From positions 106,004 to 170,003 of the forward strand of contig NZ_RWIR01000018.1 of assembly GCF_009764265.1 (NCBI RefSeq): 64,000 bases of DNA, read 5' to 3'. Numbering within the stretch: the stretch's first letter is position 1; every line of letters begins with the position of its first letter. Made by a program: the position numbers and the translations under genes. This DNA comes from Pseudomonas sp. PB101 (GTDB lineage Bacteria; Pseudomonadota; Gammaproteobacteria; Pseudomonadales; Pseudomonadaceae). Below, in pieces: positions 36,842 to 45,031 of this stretch. Below the pieces are notes generated by a model that worked only from the letters and a program-made list of their open reading frames with translations, did not search any database and was not told where the DNA came from.

Positions 36842-37764
36842 AAAACCATCCTCGAATGAAAGGATTCACGGGCTTGCGGCCTCATGTCCTCGCGATAGCT
36901 GCCGGCTTGATGTGGTCGTGCCTGGCGACGGCCCAGCAGGCCTTTCCAACCCCGGAAAAGGCCGCAGAGGCCTTTGTCCAGGCACTGGGCACGGAACAGG
37001 CCGACCAGGCACGCCTGACCGAGTTGCTGGGCGATAACTGGCACAATTACATCCCGCGTGAAGGCGTGCAGCGCAAGGACGTCGATGCGTTCTTGCAGCA
37101 ATACCGCGAGCAGCACCACATTGAAAAAAGCGGCGAGCGCAAGGGCATCCTCGCGGTCGGCCCCGAGAACTGGACACTGCCTATTCCCCTGGTAAAAGTC
37201 GAGAGCGGTTGGCGCTTCGACATGAAGGCCGGCAGTGCCGAGATCCGCGCACGCCAGATCGGCCGCAATGAACTGGCGGCGGTGCAATCGGTGCTGGCCT
37301 ATCACGACGCGCAGATGGACTACGCAGCAGTCGATCGGGACGGTGATGGCGCACTCGAGTATGCGCAGAAAATCGTCAGCACCCCCGGCAAGCACGACGG
37401 GCTCTACTGGGCAGAAGACGACAGCGACCAGATCAGCCCGTTGGGGCCTTCATTCGGCAAGGCGATTGACGAAGAAGAGTGGCATGGCTACCGCTTCCGC
37501 ATCCTCAATGGCCAGGGGCCTTCGGCACCGGGTGGCGCCTACAGCTACCTCATCGGCGACAAGATGAGCCGCGGTTTTGCCCTGATCGCCTGGCCGGCGA
37601 TATACAACGACACCGGGGTGATGAGTTTCATGATCAGCCATGAAGGCCAGGTGTTCGAAAAAGACCTGGGCCCCGGCGGCGAAAAACTCGCGCAGTCGAT
37701 GAAGCGCTTTGATCCGGACGACAGCTGGAAAGAGGTGCCTGCAGATCAAGCGCAGCAGGACTGA
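36838..37764 (+). CDS. DUF2950-family secreted protein
   Basis: The product has 308 residues. From the TTG at 36838, which overlaps the DUF3300 stop as TTGA, a G-rich ribosome-binding site (GGGGGGG) lies at good distance. A second candidate is the ATG at 36856, which lacks one. A signal peptide covers about residues 10-33 (LAIAAGLMWSCLATAQQ). The DUF2950 body has FPTPEKAAEAFVQAL, LLGDNWHNYIPREGVQR, NELAAVQSVLAYHDAQMDY, then GYRFRILNGQGPSAPGGAYS and MSFMISHEGQVFEKDLG. DUF3300-DUF2950 pairs recur in Pseudomonas, suggesting joint action in the envelope; their role is unknown. Confidence 0.88.
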   Translation: MKNHPRMKGFTGLRPHVLAIAAGLMWSCLATAQQAFPTPEKAAEAFVQALGTEQADQARLTELLGDNWHNYIPREGVQRKDVDAFLQQYREQHHIEKSGERKGILAVGPENWTLPIPLVKVESGWRFDMKAGSAEIRARQIGRNELAAVQSVLAYHDAQMDYAAVDRDGDGALEYAQKIVSTPGKHDGLYWAEDDSDQISPLGPSFGKAIDEEEWHGYRFRILNGQGPSAPGGAYSYLIGDKMSRGFALIAWPAIYNDTGVMSFMISHEGQVFEKDLGPGGEKLAQSMKRFDPDDSWKEVPADQAQQD

Positions 37765-37778
37765 CCGGGGGATCTTGT

Positions 37779-38279
37779 CTATATCGACAGGACGAACCGG
37801 TCTTCGTTGCCCGTATTTTCGTGACAAGCGGCCTGCTCAAGCTGGAATCCGCAGCGCTCGAGGACTTTTCTTGAGCCCAGGTTTTCCTTGAAGGCAAAGG
37901 CAACCAGTTGCGTAATCCCCCAGCGCATCCTTGCCTGCTGGATCAGATGCCTCAGCGCCAGTGTTGCCAGCCCCTGACCGCACGAACGCTGATCGATTCG
38001 ATAACCCACTTCAGCGGAGCCCGTCGCCAGGTCGATGCTTTTCAGATTGGCTCGACCAATGATTGCCTGGCTGCAATCCTCGATGACAAACGGGTGCCAG
38101 GCGCCGATGGCCAGGCCGGTCAGATAGCTGTCGATATGCTCGGCGACGCCCTGCAACGAGTAAAACGCAGGGTCGCGCGCATCGATATGCGATTCGAACC
38201 ATTCACGGTTGCGGATTTCGAAAGCCAACAAGGCTTCAGTGTCAGTCTTTTTCAACTCGCGAACGCTGAACGACTCCAT
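37779..38279 (-). CDS. GNAT-family N-acetyltransferase
   Basis: The product has 166 residues and resembles the RimJ/RimL-type acetyltransferases: VRELKKTDTEALLAFEIRNR at the start, PFVIEDCSQAIIGRANLKSI, AEVGYRIDQRSCGQGLATLA (acetyl-CoA pyrophosphate loop, Q/R-x-x-G-x-G/A) and AFAFKENLGSRKVLERCGFQ. The usual job of this group is acetylation of an N-terminal amine of a protein or small molecule. It is convergent with the DUF2950 gene and divergent from arsR. Substrate unknown. Confidence 0.9.
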   Translation of the reverse strand: MESFSVRELKKTDTEALLAFEIRNREWFESHIDARDPAFYSLQGVAEHIDSYLTGLAIGAWHPFVIEDCSQAIIGRANLKSIDLATGSAEVGYRIDQRSCGQGLATLALRHLIQQARMRWGITQLVAFAFKENLGSRKVLERCGFQLEQAACHENTGNEDRFVLSI

Positions 38280-38389
38280 TTCTCGCCTCTCCTTTGTCTT
38301 GTGCCGAAACGCCTCGAGTCTACCTCATACCTGATCAGCCTTGCCTTCCTGAGTCCCGCCGGCTTGCACAGTACATATGGAAAAACGTA

Positions 38390-38399
38390 TATTCGAATA
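38390..38399. promoter_or_regulatory. palindrome in arsR promoter, likely ArsR operator
   Basis: TATTCGAATA is a perfect palindrome six bases before the arsR ATG, in a very AT-rich patch. An outer imperfect repeat (TACATATGG at 38372 with CCACATGTA at 38401) encloses it. ArsR repressors bind such short palindromes in their own promoters and release with arsenite. Confidence 0.5.
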
Positions 38400-38404
38400 A
38401 CCAC

Positions 38405-38770
38405 ATGTATCGAACCATGCCAATGCTCAATCCTGCCGCCGTATTCAAGTGCCTGTCCGACGAAACCCGCGCCCGGGCCACTTTGCTCATCACCCGCGAA
38501 GGCGAGCTGTGCGTGTGCGAGCTGGTCTGTGCCCTGGACGACAGCCAACCGAAGATTTCCCGCCATCTGGCACAGCTGCGCGGATGCGGCCTGCTGCTGG
38601 ACCGCCGCCAGGGGCAATGGGTGTACTACCGGCTCAATCCTGACTTGCCGGCGTGGGTCCGCGACGTGCTCGAGACCACGTTGCTGGCAAACGCCGAGTG
38701 GCTCGAAGACAACATCGCTCGCCTGAACGCGATGGGCGACCGCCCTCTGAACACCTCCGTCTGCTGCTGA
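38405..38770 (+). CDS. arsR: arsenic-responsive ArsR repressor
   Basis: The product has 121 residues from MYRTMPMLNPAAVF. The winged helix contains the classical arsenite-sensing cysteine motif ELCVCELVCAL near residue 38, followed by KISRHLAQLRGCGLLLDRRQG and QWVYYRL. A further Cys pair ends the protein (SVCC). It represses arsRBC until As(III) or Sb(III) binds. Starts at 38417 or 38423 are also possible; the true one is uncertain because no strong ribosome-binding site is visible. It leads the arsRBC operon. Confidence 0.93.
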   Translation: MYRTMPMLNPAAVFKCLSDETRARATLLITREGELCVCELVCALDDSQPKISRHLAQLRGCGLLLDRRQGQWVYYRLNPDLPAWVRDVLETTLLANAEWLEDNIARLNAMGDRPLNTSVCC

Positions 38771-38794
38771 CCTTCATTGCTCGAGAGACTCCAC

Positions 38795-40078
38795 ATGTTG
38801 ATTGCGTTTGGCATTTTCCTGCTGACCATGGTGCTGGTCATCTGGCAACCCAAGGGCCTGGGCGTCGGCTGGAGCGCTTCCCTGGGCGCCGTTCTGGCCC
38901 TGCTCGCCGGCGTCGTGACGCTGCACGACATTCCGCTGGTGTGGGCCATTGTCTGGAACGCCACCGCCACGTTCATCGCGCTGATCATCATCAGCCTGCT
39001 GCTCGACGAGGCCGGTTTTTTCCAGTGGGCCGCGTTGCATGTGGCGCGCTGGGCGAAGGGTGACGGGCGGCGCCTGTTCGTCTTCACGATACTGCTGGGC
39101 GCCGGCGTATCGGCGCTGTTTGCCAATGACGGTGCAGCCCTGATCCTGACCCCCATCGTCGTTTCAATACTGCTCGCCCTGCGTTTTTCGCCGGCCTCTA
39201 CCCTGGCGTTCGTCATGGCGGCCGGTTTTATTGCCGACACGGCGAGCCTGCCGCTGGTGGTGTCCAACCTGGTCAACATCGTTTCGGCGGACTACTTCGG
39301 CCTGGGCTTCAGCGAATACGCCGCCATCATGGTGCCGGTCAACTTCGTTGCCGTGGCGACCACGCTCGCCGTGTTGTACTGGTTTTTCCGGCGTGACATT
39401 CCCCGGCACTACGCCCTGGAAGACGTGCAGGATCCACGCCGGGCCGTACGTGATCCGCTGACCTTCCGCGTCGGCTGGGTGGTCCTGGCGCTGTTGTTGA
39501 TCGGGCTGTTTGCGCTGGAACCCATGGGCATTCCGGTCAGCGCCATCGCCGCGGTCTGTGCCGCGCTGCTGTTCGCCGTGGCGGCGCGCGGGCATGTGAT
39601 TTCCACCCGCCGGGTGCTGCGTGAAGCGCCCTGGCACGTGGTGATCTTTTCGCTGGGCATGTACCTGGTGGTCTACGGGCTGAAAAACGCCGGACTGACC
39701 ACCTACATGACGATGGCCCTGAACCACATGGCAGCGTTCGGCATCTGGGGCGCCGCGCTGGGCACCGGCCTGCTCACGGCGTTGCTGTCATCGGCCATGA
39801 ACAACATGCCCACGGTGCTGCTGGGCGCATTGTCGATCCAGGCCAGCGATGCCACCGGTGTGGTCCGAGAAGCCATGATCTACGCCAATGTCATCGGCTC
39901 TGACCTGGGCCCCAAGATCACCCCGATCGGCAGCCTGGCCACCCTGCTCTGGCTGCATGTGCTGGAGCGCAAGGGCATCCGCATTACCTGGGGTTACTAC
40001 TTCAGGGTCGGCGTGGTGCTGACGCTGCCGATCCTGCTCATCACCCTGTCTGCCCTGGCCCTGCGCCTGAGCGTTTAA
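38795..40078 (+). CDS. arsB: arsenite efflux pump ArsB
   Basis: The product has 427 residues from [20 protein letters not shown], a 10-12-helix arsenite permease. Family features include [39 protein letters not shown] and [17 protein letters not shown] near residue 335, and [20 protein letters not shown] near 365. ArsB exports As(OH)3 using the proton gradient, alone or with an ArsA ATPase; no arsA is present. GAGAG precedes the ATG; the track of in-frame upstream codons begins with TTG at 38777, which is less likely. It lies 24 bp after arsR. Confidence 0.95.
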   Translation: MLIAFGIFLLTMVLVIWQPKGLGVGWSASLGAVLALLAGVVTLHDIPLVWAIVWNATATFIALIIISLLLDEAGFFQWAALHVARWAKGDGRRLFVFTILLGAGVSALFANDGAALILTPIVVSILLALRFSPASTLAFVMAAGFIADTASLPLVVSNLVNIVSADYFGLGFSEYAAIMVPVNFVAVATTLAVLYWFFRRDIPRHYALEDVQDPRRAVRDPLTFRVGWVVLALLLIGLFALEPMGIPVSAIAAVCAALLFAVAARGHVISTRRVLREAPWHVVIFSLGMYLVVYGLKNAGLTTYMTMALNHMAAFGIWGAALGTGLLTALLSSAMNNMPTVLLGALSIQASDATGVVREAMIYANVIGSDLGPKITPIGSLATLLWLHVLERKGIRITWGYYFRVGVVLTLPILLITLSALALRLSV

Positions 40079-40106
40079 CCCTGTGCGACTGCAAAGAGGA
40101 GCCACC

Positions 40107-40577
40107 ATGCGCGTTCTGTTTATGTGTACCGCCAACAGCTGTCGCAGCATCCTGTCCGAAGCCATGTTCAACCATCTCGCCCCCGCAGGTTTTGCAGCCA
40201 TCAGTGCCGGCAGCTTCCCCAAGGGACGCGTGCTGCCGCGCACCCTGAGCACCTTGCAAGAGGCCGGCATTGCCATCGACGGCTTGAGCAGCAAAGGCAA
40301 CGAGGCGTTCGAAACCAACCTGCCGGACATCGTCATCACGGTCTGCGACAAGGCCGCCGGCGAAGCGTGCCCGGTGTACTTCGGGACGGCACTCAAGGCC
40401 CATTGGGGCCTGGAAGACCCATCGGACATCAAGGGCGATGAAGCCACGGTATCGGCCGCGTTCCACTCAACCCTGGCGCACATCGAAACGCGCTGCCGGG
40501 CATTGCTCGCCCTGCCCTTTGCACAACTTGACCGCGATGCGCTGGAGCGCGAACTCGAGCGCATCGGCACGCTGTAA
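40107..40577 (+). CDS. arsC: arsenate reductase ArsC (low-molecular-weight phosphatase type)
   Basis: The product has 156 residues from MRVLFMCTANSCRSILSEAM. CTANSCRS is the C-x5-R phosphatase-like loop holding the nucleophilic Cys. The Asp-Pro of EDPSDIKG near 112 gives the acid. Cys in VITVCDKAAGEACPV supply the redox cascade. It reduces As(V) to As(III) for ArsB. GAGGAG lies 6 bases before the ATG. The operon stops here: arsH, which often follows in Pseudomonas, is absent, and the next gene is convergent. Confidence 0.93.
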   Translation: MRVLFMCTANSCRSILSEAMFNHLAPAGFAAISAGSFPKGRVLPRTLSTLQEAGIAIDGLSSKGNEAFETNLPDIVITVCDKAAGEACPVYFGTALKAHWGLEDPSDIKGDEATVSAAFHSTLAHIETRCRALLALPFAQLDRDALERELERIGTL

Positions 40578-40603
40578 GCGCAACCCGCATGGACGCGGGG
40601 AGA

Positions 40604-40930
40604 TTACCCAGCGATGAACTTGCACCCCCACAGCACCGCCATCCCCACAGCCAGCGTCAGGACGGTGCTTCGCGTCTTCCAGGCGATCCACGCCGCGATA
40701 ATGGCTGCGGGTATCTGCGGGTTGGCGAACACAAACGCTCCCTGCCCGCCGGGGTACACCACCGCGGGTAACACCAGGGCTGCCAGCACGCTGGCCGGCA
40801 CGTACATCAATGCCCGACTCAGCAGCGGGGGAATTCGCCACCGGCCATAAAGCTCGACAAAGGAAAGGCGCATGACAAAGGTGCCAATGCCGACCGCCAG
40901 AAACATCCCCCACAAAGCCCAATCACTCAT
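40604..40930 (-). CDS. azlD: AzlD-family branched-chain amino-acid exporter subunit
   Basis: The product has 108 residues with four membrane helices: WALWGMFLAVGIGTFVMRLS, LSRALMYVPASVLAALVLPA and two in the C-terminal half (IPAAIIAAWIAWKTRS, VLTLAVGMAVLWGCKFI). It is the small partner of AzlC. Its start overlaps the azlC stop by 4 bp. It is convergent with arsC, with 26 bp between the stops. Confidence 0.9.
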   Translation of the reverse strand: MSDWALWGMFLAVGIGTFVMRLSFVELYGRWRIPPLLSRALMYVPASVLAALVLPAVVYPGGQGAFVFANPQIPAAIIAAWIAWKTRSTVLTLAVGMAVLWGCKFIAG

Positions 40931-41667
40931 TGCGATTCCCTCTCGACGTTACCGGTTGAAGCACTGCCCGAGGTTTTCCTGCGAGCGTTTTCAATCAGCA
41001 ACCCTGCAATGACGCCACCGATGGAAGCGGTTACCAAGCCGAGGTTGTAGGGCAGCTTTACGGCTGACACTGCAATCAGCCCCCCTGTCACTGCGGCCCC
41101 CAGGCTCGCCGCGCTGCGTATGCCCGGAACCAGTAGCGCCAGAAAGGAAAGCGGCACGGCAAAGCTCAACGACCACGCCTCGGGAATGCTTGCCCCCAGG
41201 TAAACCCCTGCGAACACTGACAGCTGCCAGGTCAGCCACATGGCAACGGCTGTGCCGGCATAAAAATGCGGCGCGAACCGACCCAGTTCTCCCGAGGAAA
41301 ACTTCAGCGTGCAAAGGGCATAGGACTGGTCGGAAAGCAGGTAGGACACCGGCCACGTCCAGCGACGCGGCAAGTGGTGCAGGTAAGGGGCCAACGAAGC
41401 GCTGTACATGATAAAGCGCAAGTTGATGATCAGGGCCGTGACCACCACCGTCACCGGCAAGGCACCATTTTGCAGGAGCTGCAGTGCAACCAGCTGAGCG
41501 GAGCCAGAGTAGAAGAGCAATGTCATCCCCATGCTCATGCCGGGCGACATGCCCATCTCGATCGCCATGACCCCGGTGATCAAACCGAACGGAATGACCC
41601 CGGGAGTCAGCGGGATGAGCGTGCGTACGCCGTGGAAAAAAGCTTCTCTACCTGTTCGGTACGTCAT
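40927..41667 (-). CDS. azlC: AzlC-family branched-chain amino-acid permease
   Basis: The product has 246 residues with several membrane helices. It begins FFHGVRTLIPLTPGVIPFGL and contains LLFYSGSAQLVALQLL and LIINLRFIMYSASLAPYL, both AzlC hallmarks, then the C-terminal hydrophobic stretches. AzlCD exports branched-chain amino acids and analogues such as azaleucine. The pair lies 90 bp downstream of the AraC/GlxA-type regulator in the same direction, suggesting control by it. Confidence 0.9.
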   Translation of the reverse strand: MTYRTGREAFFHGVRTLIPLTPGVIPFGLITGVMAIEMGMSPGMSMGMTLLFYSGSAQLVALQLLQNGALPVTVVVTALIINLRFIMYSASLAPYLHHLPRRWTWPVSYLLSDQSYALCTLKFSSGELGRFAPHFYAGTAVAMWLTWQLSVFAGVYLGASIPEAWSLSFAVPLSFLALLVPGIRSAASLGAAVTGGLIAVSAVKLPYNLGLVTASIGGVIAGLLIENARRKTSGSASTGNVERESQ

Positions 41668-41757
41668 GTCGTGTCCTTCAGTTAAACGGGCGACTCCCCT
41701 GCAAGCTGCAATCTAATAGCCTTTGGACCGATCATGAAATGGATATTCGGGGTGCCT

Positions 41758-42741
41758 TTACTTGACCAGCCGGACTTCCTTCGACGGGCGATAGCCAAAG
41801 TAGGAGCTGTAGCACTTGCTGAAATGGCTGGGGGAAACAAAACCACAGGCCACCAGCACATCGACCTGGGAAAGCTCCGTGTGCTGCAGGAGCCGACGCG
41901 CTTCGGTGATGCGCAGCTCCAGGTAATAGCGTTGCGGTGTAGTGCCCAGTTGCTCCCTGAACAGGCGTTCGAGCTGGCGACGTGAGCGGCCGGCGTAGGC
42001 CGCCAGTTGCTCCAGCTCGAGAGGTTCTTCGAGATTGGCATCCATCAGCTTGACCACCTCGCGCAGCGGTGCGCTCAAACAGATGTTTTCTGTCGGCTTG
42101 ATGCGCCGGTAGCGCGACTCTTCAAACGCCAGGATGTCCTCGATGCCTTCGACCAGAGCTTTGTCGTGCAGCCCCTTGATCCAGTCCAGGGCCATGTGGA
42201 ACGCCCCGGAAGGACTGGAGGCTGTCAGCCGGTCCCGATCGATCACATAAGGCTCGCTGCTGACTTGTGTCGCCTTGCAGAACTCGGCCAGCGCGGGACG
42301 ATGCTCGGGATGGATGGCGCAGCGGTAACCGCTGAGCAACCCGGCGCGCCCCAGGAACCAGGCGCCATTCCACAGCCCGGCGAGCGTGATGCCCAGACCC
42401 GCGGCGGTCTTGAGCAACTGGATGAACTCATCGGACGCCCTGAGCTCGGTCCTGTAGCCGCCACAAATCACCAGCAGGTCCAGGTCCTGAAGGGCCAGAC
42501 AATCAATACGCGCATCCGGGCGGATGACCAGGCCCAGATCACTGACGACCTCGCCGTCGTTCAAGCCGAACGTGCGGGAGGAGAACAGCCTGGGCCGCAG
42601 GAGATTCGCCGTGACGATCGTATCCAGCGCCTGGGTGAACGCTGGCAGGGAGAAATGCTCGAGCAGGAGGAATCCTGCTCGAACCATCTGCGCCGGCTGA
42701 TTGGGGTTGTCATTCACATAGCGAAGATTTTTCCCCTTCAT
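41758..42741 (-). CDS. GlxA-family AraC-type regulator (DJ-1/PfpI + AraC HTH)
   Basis: The product has 327 residues. The N-terminal part (about 20-190) is a DJ-1/PfpI-like domain (VRAGFLLLEHFSLPAFTQAL, LDLLVICGGYRTE, LAGLWNGAWFLGRAGLLSGY). Cys of the usual nucleophile elbow is replaced by Asn-Gly, so it is probably a non-enzymatic sensor. The C-terminal 100 residues are an AraC domain (LEQLAAYAGRSRRQLERLFR, VACGFVSPSHFSKCYSSYFG). The start is uncertain: the ATG at 42741 has GGAGG only one base away, and a GTG at 42783 has a weak site. Such CdhR/ArgR-like regulators control amino-acid or betaine metabolism; AzlCD follows. Confidence 0.85.
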   Translation of the reverse strand: MKGKNLRYVNDNPNQPAQMVRAGFLLLEHFSLPAFTQALDTIVTANLLRPRLFSSRTFGLNDGEVVSDLGLVIRPDARIDCLALQDLDLLVICGGYRTELRASDEFIQLLKTAAGLGITLAGLWNGAWFLGRAGLLSGYRCAIHPEHRPALAEFCKATQVSSEPYVIDRDRLTASSPSGAFHMALDWIKGLHDKALVEGIEDILAFEESRYRRIKPTENICLSAPLREVVKLMDANLEEPLELEQLAAYAGRSRRQLERLFREQLGTTPQRYYLELRITEARRLLQHTELSQVDVLVACGFVSPSHFSKCYSSYFGYRPSKEVRLVK

Positions 42742-42828
42742 GCCTCCGCTAAACTGGCGTCTTTCGATCAATCTTCGATCCACTCTTTCACGTTCTGGAA
42801 GGCGTCATTTGCAACGTTGAGAAGCCCA

Positions 42829-43082
42829 TCATCCTGATACCACCGCTGCCCGGTCAAGCAAGCTGAAAACCGTGACGCAGGGGATCAATTCGATCTTGAA
42901 CAGGATCGACCTCGGCGACGCAGCAATGGCCTGGCCCAGCTCGAGGAATTCCCCTCGACACCGCCCAGTACCGCCTCGATCACCTGGCTGATGATTTTGA
43001 ACAACCCGTGCAGATGGGTGTTGAGCCAATCAACCGCGGGTGCGAGAAATGCGCCTGGTGAAAAAATGGATTTGTGCAGCAC
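42829..43082 (-). pseudogene. remnant of ProW-like (betaine/proline ABC) permease
   Basis: On the minus strand, one frame (from 43082) reads FSPGAFLAPAVDWLNTHLHG, then LFKIISQVIEAVLGGVEG, like the first membrane part of glycine betaine/proline permeases. From about 42960 a different frame reads LELGQAIAASPRSILFKIEL, resembling the EAA-like loop of the same family, then stops at 42829. The middle of the gene is lost. No partner ATPase or binding protein is adjacent. The identification rests on two short stretches. Confidence 0.5.
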
Positions 43083-43292
43083 TCATTTCGATTCTCCCAT
43101 CCGCGACCGCGCCGCGCTCTGCGCAAGAATCCTCGGGCCGAAAACGGACACCGTTGGCTATCAAGCAGCGGCTCCCTAGAACTTTTTCCTATTAATCGGT
43201 CTATGTGGACAGGCATATCCACTTTGCGAGCACGAAGGCTTCGCGAACCAGGTGCCACACGCCCAATTGTCAATCAGAGGTTGAATTCGCTC

Positions 43293-43688
43293 ATGAAATT
43301 CCATGACCCACGGATGGTGCTCTTCGGCCTGTTCGCGTTCGCGGCGGTGGGCTCGGCATCGGCAGCACAGATGAAGACCTCGCCCCCTGCGCTCGCCACT
43401 GAGGTCGTGGCCGTCCAGACCCCGGTCCAGGCCGCCGACAACCCCTGGCCCACCCTGGCCGCTATGCCCGGCAAGCAACCAGGCCCGTTGCTTGCCCATG
43501 ACGACCGTTATTGGCATGACGGCCGCTGGCACGATCGTAGAGACGATTGGCGCCGGGACGACTGGCGCAGGGATCAGTGGCGTAGAGAACAATGGCGCAG
43601 AGAACAAGCCCGTCGAGAAGCCGAACGCCATCGCGACTGGGAGCGCCATCGCCGCTACGACGACGATGACCGCTACTATCGTCGCTAG
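43293..43688 (+). CDS. small secreted Arg/Trp/Asp-rich protein
   Basis: The product has 131 residues with a signal peptide (MKFHDPRMVLFGLFAFAAVG, cleavage near SASA). The mature part has a Pro/Ala-rich lead, then an imperfect tandem run of RRDDW, RRDQW and RREQW pentads and a charged His/Asp/Tyr-rich end (RYDDDDRYYRR). The period-five pattern suggests a charged rod or a binding surface. It resembles YXWGXW-like small envelope proteins only in style. AGAGG lies about 12 bases before the ATG. No family was recognised. Confidence 0.65.
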   Translation: MKFHDPRMVLFGLFAFAAVGSASAAQMKTSPPALATEVVAVQTPVQAADNPWPTLAAMPGKQPGPLLAHDDRYWHDGRWHDRRDDWRRDDWRRDQWRREQWRREQARREAERHRDWERHRRYDDDDRYYRR

Positions 43689-43706
43689 TTCGACACCACG
43701 GAAAAC

Positions 43707-43849
43707 TGTAGGAGCCGGCTTGCCGGCGATGGACTCCAGTACGCCGCGTTTATCCAGTTCATACGCGTTATCGTTAACGATCATCGCCGGCAAGCCGGCT
43801 CCTACAAAGGATCGCGTAATACCTGTAGGAGCCGGCTTGCCGGCGATGG
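43707..43849. repeat. REP cluster of three arms
   Basis: GTAGGAGCCGGCTTGCCGGC at 43708, its inverse at 43782-43806 and a third direct copy at 43824. The spacer between the first two holds CGCGTTATCGTTAAC, the inverse of the spacer in the 2364 doublet, so the two loci are copies of one composite element. Confidence 0.9.
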
Positions 43850-44080
43850 ACTCAAGTGCGCCGCGTTGCTCGGCCGCAGAGCCATGGCCCATTGTCGCTT
43901 GGCAGTCTTCAAAATGATGTCGTAATACCAGCACTCCTCGCTAACACCCAACGCAGACAAGTCTTCGGCTGTAACTCCCCCGCCTGCAAGCCAGATAAAT
44001 AGCCAGCTATTGGTTATTGAATACCTGAAGTATTCATTTGAATTTTCGGATTCTTTCGTCGCTCCGCCTGTGCCTAACAT
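43802..44080 (-). CDS. possible small protein of 92 residues
   Basis: This frame starts at ATG 44080 with GTGGAG just upstream (4 bases) and runs into the REP cluster. It reads MLGTGGATKESENSNEYF, then TNSWLFIWLAGGGVTAED and CWYYDIILKTAKRQWAMA. The upstream half is AT-richer than its surroundings and has plausible amino-acid composition. The last residues are translated REP sequence, which weakens the call. No family recognised. Confidence 0.3.
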   Translation of the reverse strand: MLGTGGATKESENSNEYFRYSITNSWLFIWLAGGGVTAEDLSALGVSEECWYYDIILKTAKRQWAMALRPSNAAHLSPSPASRLLQVLRDPL

Positions 44081-44165
44081 CGGCTCCACAGCGAACCCGC
44101 CGCTTGATCGGCGGGTGCCGTCGAAGTGCTTTTGCAGTAGGCCCTGGGATTTTTGAGGATCACCG

Positions 44166-45017
44166 ATGAAGCTGGAAATTTTTCGCACGCTGTGGGGTTA
44201 CACCGCCAGCAAGGCTCAGGCACTCGAAGAGTTGCTGCAAGCGGGCTTTGACGGCATGGAAGCACGCCTGCCACTGGACGCCCGTGAACGGGCCGAGTTT
44301 GCTGCCTTTCTGAAGGCCAATCGCGTGGGCTATATCAGCACTGTCTTCACCGCGTACGACGTGCTGCCGGAGCAGTCGGCAACGCCTGCCGTGCACCTCG
44401 TTGACCTCGACCACAAACTGGCCTTGGCCGCTGATCTCTCCCCGCGTTTCGTCAACGTGCTGGCGGGCAACGACCGCTGGTCCTTGCCGCAGCAAGTGGA
44501 GTTTTTTGGCCAGGCGCTGGAACTGGCGCGCAAGCATGGCCAGGTCTGCAGTTTCGAAACTCACCGCTCGCGTTCGCTGTTCAACCCCTGGGTGACCCTG
44601 GAGTTGATCCGGCAACTGCCCGACCTGTTGTTCACCAGTGACATCAGCCATTGGGTGGTGACCTGCGAGCGTCTGTTGAACGACCCGGCCGATGACCTCA
44701 GCGCTTTCGTCGAGCGGGTTCACCATATCCAGGCACGGGTCGGTTACGACCAGGGGCCGCAGGTTCCGCACCCTGCCGCGCCGGAATATGCCAGGGAACT
44801 GGCCTTCCATCAGCAGCACTGGGAAAGCATCTGGCGCTCGCAGCAAGCCCGCGGTTACCAGGTCAGCACCCTGACCCCGGAATTCGGTGCCGACGGCTAC
44901 CTGCATCACCTGCCCTTCACCAATGTCCCGGTCGCCGACCTGTGGTCGTTGAACGTGTGGATGGGCCAGACCGAACGCGAACATTTCGAGCGATTCCACC
45001 ACTCCAGCCATCCTTAG
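44166..45017 (+). CDS. sugar-phosphate isomerase/epimerase-like TIM-barrel protein
   Basis: The product has 283 residues and fits the xylose isomerase-like (AP endonuclease 2) fold: [51 protein letters not shown] near residue 137 and [15 protein letters not shown] near 160 with metal-type residues, then [15 protein letters not shown]. Enzymes of this fold isomerise or epimerise sugars or keto acids. It opens a run of five same-strand genes and ends 15 bp before the oxygenase start. The substrate is unknown. Confidence 0.85.
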   Translation: MKLEIFRTLWGYTASKAQALEELLQAGFDGMEARLPLDARERAEFAAFLKANRVGYISTVFTAYDVLPEQSATPAVHLVDLDHKLALAADLSPRFVNVLAGNDRWSLPQQVEFFGQALELARKHGQVCSFETHRSRSLFNPWVTLELIRQLPDLLFTSDISHWVVTCERLLNDPADDLSAFVERVHHIQARVGYDQGPQVPHPAAPEYARELAFHQQHWESIWRSQQARGYQVSTLTPEFGADGYLHHLPFTNVPVADLWSLNVWMGQTEREHFERFHHSSHP

Positions 45018-45031
45018 GGAGCCGATGCGTC

